NCBI RefSeq assembly: GCF_000516985.1 | Contig: NW_006917102.1 | Location: 2,055,681 to 2,119,680, forward strand | Direction: 5' to 3' | DNA: 64,000 nucleotides | From: Pestalotiopsis fici W106-1 | Lineage: Eukaryota > Ascomycota > Sordariomycetes > Amphisphaeriales > Sporocadaceae | Shown: piece by piece, positions 60,550-64,000 of the stretch | Numbering within the stretch: position 1 is the first letter of the stretch | Layout: each line of letters opens with the position of its first letter | Position numbers and translations under genes: made by a program | Notes under the pieces: model-generated | Told to the model about the DNA's origin: nothing | Database searches by the model: none | The model's input: only the letters and a program-made list of their open reading frames with translations

Positions 60550-61377
60550 ATGGACGATCTTGCCAAAGCAGGACACAGAGACAGCCACCGCAAAGAGCCC
60601 ACTCAAACCTCAAATAAAGCTCATCAACTTTCCAGCACGTCTTCGCAATCAGACTCTGGTTTATCCAGGTCGTCCCATCCCACAACTCGTATTCCTATAC
60701 AGAAGCCACCAGCTTCTACACAACCAGGCAATCTGTCCTCTCACCAGACATCACATATAACCGGCAGCCGCCCGCGCCGGTCAGACTCTTCTTCTTCTTC
60801 TTCTTCATCTCAACTCCACCACAAGAAATCACAGACGTCGAGCCTTCGTCGTCAACTCATTGGATCGGAAGAGTCAGATACTGAAGACTTGGGATTTATA
60901 CTACCCCGAATCTTCGACATGTCTTCCCCGTAAGAGAGCACCCCAAAATTGAATGAGACGCTGGGACCTCGAGAGTCTGACTGAGCTACAGAGTAAAGAA
61001 CGACCCCTTGGCCCCGACCAAGACCAACTCGGACGCTTCAAAGCTCGGCTCCCACACCTCTGACACGGGCAAGCTCGGTTCCTTCGGAGGTGACCATGGA
61101 CATGGCGCTGCCAGTACCCACGGCGCCTCGCTCCCCATGCCCGGGCTTTCCGGCAAAGCCAACGGTCCCGTTGGTGAGTTGTGGTTCAGGACGACTGATA
61201 ATATCATACCCTATTCATGCTAACTCGAAAATTTCAGGTAATCTGCTCAGGGGCCCCGTTGACGATAATGGCAAGCTCAAGAACGCGGCGCTCATGGTCG
61301 GTGTCAAGCTTGACCTTGAGGCCGAGGTTCACCTCACGGCAAGGGTTCGCGGTGACATCCTCGTTGGACTTTACTGA
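60550..61377 (+). CDS. Conserved fungal protein with low-complexity N-terminus
   Basis: Protein of 233 residues from exons 60550-60929, 60992-61173 and 61238-61377. The first 120 residues are Ser/Thr/Gln-rich and disordered, with a poly-Ser tract from a (TTC)n repeat at 60787-60806. The conserved part is the C-terminus, NLLRGPVDDNGKLKNAALMV followed by GVKLDLEAEVHLTARVRGDI and LVGLY, an amphipathic strand-rich module that I recall at the end of many small Sordariomycete proteins of unknown function. Intron 2 is placed so that PVG joins NLLRG in frame. Confidence 0.68.
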
Positions 61378-62058
61378 GCTCAGCATCGTCCGCCAGATGC
61401 ATGTCGGCGACGTGCATATTATTTTCCAGTTGAAAATGAGTAACTTGAAGATTGACCTGGTGTCTAATGGGAAGACAATACGCTTCGGACTGGTGGCATG
61501 GACTGGGAGCATTTGGATTGTTGGCTCGCACGACTTTTGCTTCACTGCTGATAGTGTCGTAGGTTTTGAGTTTGAGTAGGTAGCTTTTTGCGGACTTTCC
61601 TTGAATTCCCTCCTTTAATATACCTAAGTAAATTATAAATCCCCATCACGATAAGATATGCGCCGACCCGAAAGCCTTTTACGAGGTGTCAGTATTTGGC
61701 ATTTCTACAATGCCCTAGCATTGACTCCCGAAACCTGTATTAACCCTAACCCTCTCTAAAGTGTTGACAGGAATACACGGAAATATTTTGTGCCCCTACC
61801 CTTTGTCCATTATCCAAAAGCTTGGCTAGAATTCAGATTACCAATTCTAAGGTAGAATATTAAAACACCCATTCTGACATAAAGTATTTCCACCTTTGTT
61901 TGTAGGTGCTCGGGATTACATCAGCAAGTTCATGATCTAAGTCAAAGGATCGTCAAATGCCTCGGGTTAAGCCCAGTATCATAAGTATGTGAACTTTGGT
62001 GATAAGTACTAGACCTATCCAAGGCGTCCAATGTGTTTGCTTCGTCAATATTCATCTG
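61378..62058. other. Convergent 3' flanks, 0.68 kb
   Basis: AT-rich spacer. It holds two adjacent CCCTAA units at about 61741-61754, the fungal telomere unit, too few to mean much. No gene is seen. Confidence 0.5.
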
Positions 62059-64000
62059 CTATTCGAGCCCCATGGCAACATCGTCGCCAATCCCCCAACT
62101 CTCCTGCTCTCGCCTGCTTCCATGTATTTCTAATTCAAGAGCTGGCTCGAGATTTCCCTCACTATCCCGGATACTACCCGCCTCGCTGGTTCTTCTGCTT
62201 TTTCTCTTCTCAGACGTAGTCGTCGACTCCCCCGTCTTTCTCCTACGAGGCGGCGGTGGTTTTGACGCTGCGCTGCTTCCAACGCCCGAAAACCTCCATC
62301 TACTGTTTGACTTCGAAGAAGTCGACAGTACAGACACACTATCGGCGTCTTCATCTTGGAAAGGATCCGAGTTGGTCGATCGAATTGAGTTGGTGAGCGA
62401 TGATGAGTATACATTGGAGGCCTCTACCGCTTGCTGGGCAGAAGCGTTCGTTCGGGGCGGCAGCTTGGGGGGCGACGGAGATGCCGACGGCTTATAAGCA
62501 CCACCAGCAGCTTCATCTGTTGCCGACTGCTCCTGCTCGACTGCGTCCTTGTCAATCTCCACCAGCTCGGCATCACGGTACCATTTACGGCGGCGCGTCC
62601 ACTTGCCCCAACCATCCTGACCTCTTCGGCCCCCATTCCACTTTGGCACATATTAGCATCATTTCCCTTTATCCAGGGGCAAGGGCGTATTATGATTGGC
62701 CCAGAAGACTTACCTTGTTATCGTAATATATCCAGCCATTCTTGCCTGCTTCGCCATCGTACTCTGACTCCTCCTTGACGTCACCGACGCCATCGACACG
62801 CCACATGCTATTCTTGGCCCACCTCCACTTGGCCACTCCGTCGTCGACCTCGGGCAGCTCAAACTGGTCTTTAGGTGGCACGGCGTTGTTGTGTTCATCT
62901 GTCCATGCAGATCTCTCGTATGCAAATAAACTGTTTGTCCAGCCCAAGCCAACCCACCGCCTCTGGTTCTCATATATAATGAAGGTAAACTTGACGCCCG
63001 TCTCCTTGCCCGAGTACGACCCCAGATTCCGCCGGAGGGCAGCCGTCAAGGCCGAGTGCGACTGTGATTTCTGCAGGCTCCCGACCTTTTTTTCCTGCTG
63101 TCCGGCCGGAGTAGGCTTTTTGGGGCCTTCAAACTCGAGGCCTGTGACAAATCTAGCCATCTTGCGCACGGCGGCGCTGCGCCACAAGAGCGTTCGTGTG
63201 ACTCGAGAGACCTTGGAGTGCCATGTCAAAACCATGGTGCCAAAGACTATGACAACTCGTTTCGTGGTGATTATGCGCCAAGGGGGTAGGGTCAATGCGA
63301 TCCAAAAGGGCGTGATGGCCAAGATTCGCACAAACAAGGTCGTGAGCGCAGGTCTCGTGGTCGCGCTCGTCGCTGTGCGCTGTGTGCTGAGGAAGTCCGT
63401 CATGACCAGCAGCGGCTCCAGCAAAATATTACACCTTGTGGTGAAGACTTTCAATGTCTCCACGATTTCGTCCAGCGTCTTTTGGTGTCGCGTGCTCGTT
63501 ACTTCACTTGTGTTCCTCTGGTGTGCCCCGGCATTGCCGCCGCCCCCGCCCCCGCCACTTCCGTTTGGTGCCGAGGTGCTGCCCTTGGCCTTCTTGCTTG
63601 CCGTGCTATTGTTGCTGGTCCAACTCGGGTGATCGGCCCAGCCGCTGCTGCTGAGGGGACTATACCGCCGCCCGTACATGCCTGCGATGATGCCGATAAC
63701 AGTTATGATGGGCCCGGCCCAGCGCAAGACAGTGTCGCCATATTGCACCGTGGCCCAGAAGACCACCAGCAATAGGAAGCTCTCCCACGGGTCTCCCGTT
63801 GTCCAGCTCAACAGGCCTACCAGCTTGTTGAGCGGCAGCAGAAACGGGTGGCTGTAGGCGAGAGCCCTCGTGACTTGGGGCGGCGTGGCCAGGAGCAGCG
63901 GGGACTTCTGGTGCACCAGCACGGTCGACTGGCGCTTGGCCGTGGAAAGATTCGAAGACGAGAAGGCGGCGTATGTGGGCTGGGGCGCGGTACCGTAGGG
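62059..64000 (-). CDS. Pex30/Pex31-type integral peroxin with dysferlin domains (N-terminus beyond window)
   Basis: ER/peroxisome membrane protein of the Pex28-Pex32 group, which shapes ER sites where peroxisomes and lipid droplets form. Exons are beyond 64000-62714 and 62640-62059; 622 residues lie in the window, and the frame is open to the window edge, so the true start is outside. Order: KRQSTVLVHQKSPLLLATPP, paired hydrophobic segments typical of a reticulon-like region (WESFLLLVVFWATVQYG and following), a Gly-rich linker, more hydrophobic segments (ILAITPFWIALTLPPW), then DysF-N (FTFIIYENQRRWVGLGWT) and DysF-C (WRWAKNSMWRVDG, GWIYYDNKWNGGRRGQDGWG, restored across the intron). The C-terminus is basic, Ser-rich and disordered. 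Confidence 0.88.

Noticed and set aside
61741..61754. Interstitial telomere repeat
   Set aside because: Only two CCCTAA units, easily chance in AT-rich DNA; not evidence of a chromosome end.
1..64000. CRISPR arrays, bacterial operons or ribosome binding sites
   Set aside because: The window is fungal nuclear DNA; no regularly spaced direct repeats of that kind are present.

Overview
The window is nuclear DNA of a filamentous ascomycete, most likely a Sordariomycete. Genes carry short 50-140 nt GT-AG introns with CTRAC-type branch sites. Families seen include two Zn2Cys6 regulators, an Hce2/Ecp2-like secreted protein, a DUF6594 membrane protein, a TmpA-type flavoprotein, a CorA-like protein, a Pex30-type peroxin and a decayed HET-type (heterokaryon incompatibility) gene. 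Genus cannot be fixed by eye. I spliced the genes by hand; every complete multi-exon model listed closes in frame.

Layout. 1-2849 (minus) holds a zinc-finger/GTPase/RING/patatin protein cut by the window start. 4749-7679 is an ataxin-10/Ctr86 homologue. 8357-9306 is a zinc-knuckle, Arg/Ser-rich protein whose first intron appears to be an AT-AC intron. 9524-9878 is a MITE-like inverted-repeat element. 11726-18432 encodes a 2151-residue membrane protein with a long repeat-rich tail. 18791-19814 is a DUF6594 gene with an internal TAG. 22064-24433 is a FAT1-like acyl-CoA synthetase, 25516-26298 a secreted, probably GPI-anchored protein, 26694-28497 a methionine-type amino acid permease and 30039-31860 a CorA-like protein.

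32387-41730 looks like a functional group: a four-carbon acid sugar kinase (DUF1537), a Zn2Cys6 regulator, an allantoate-permease-type MFS transporter and a DRL-like (DXR-like, COG4091) oxidoreductase with SAF domain. The transporter and oxidoreductase diverge from one 861 bp promoter that carries seven copies of a TTYCCSG motif. I infer a catabolic cluster for an acid sugar, possibly a branched one such as apionate. 42019-46872 is a divergent pair: a TmpA-type ferric-reductase-like flavoprotein and a CoA-ligase-like adenylating enzyme, domains that in other fungi have been linked.

The right part holds an Hce2 secreted protein, an NAD-dependent epimerase-like enzyme followed on the same strand by a second Zn2Cys6 regulator (48223-52585), a HET relic, a sugar-porter MFS transporter (56167-58216), two conserved proteins of unknown function, and a Pex30/Pex31-type peroxin cut by the window end.
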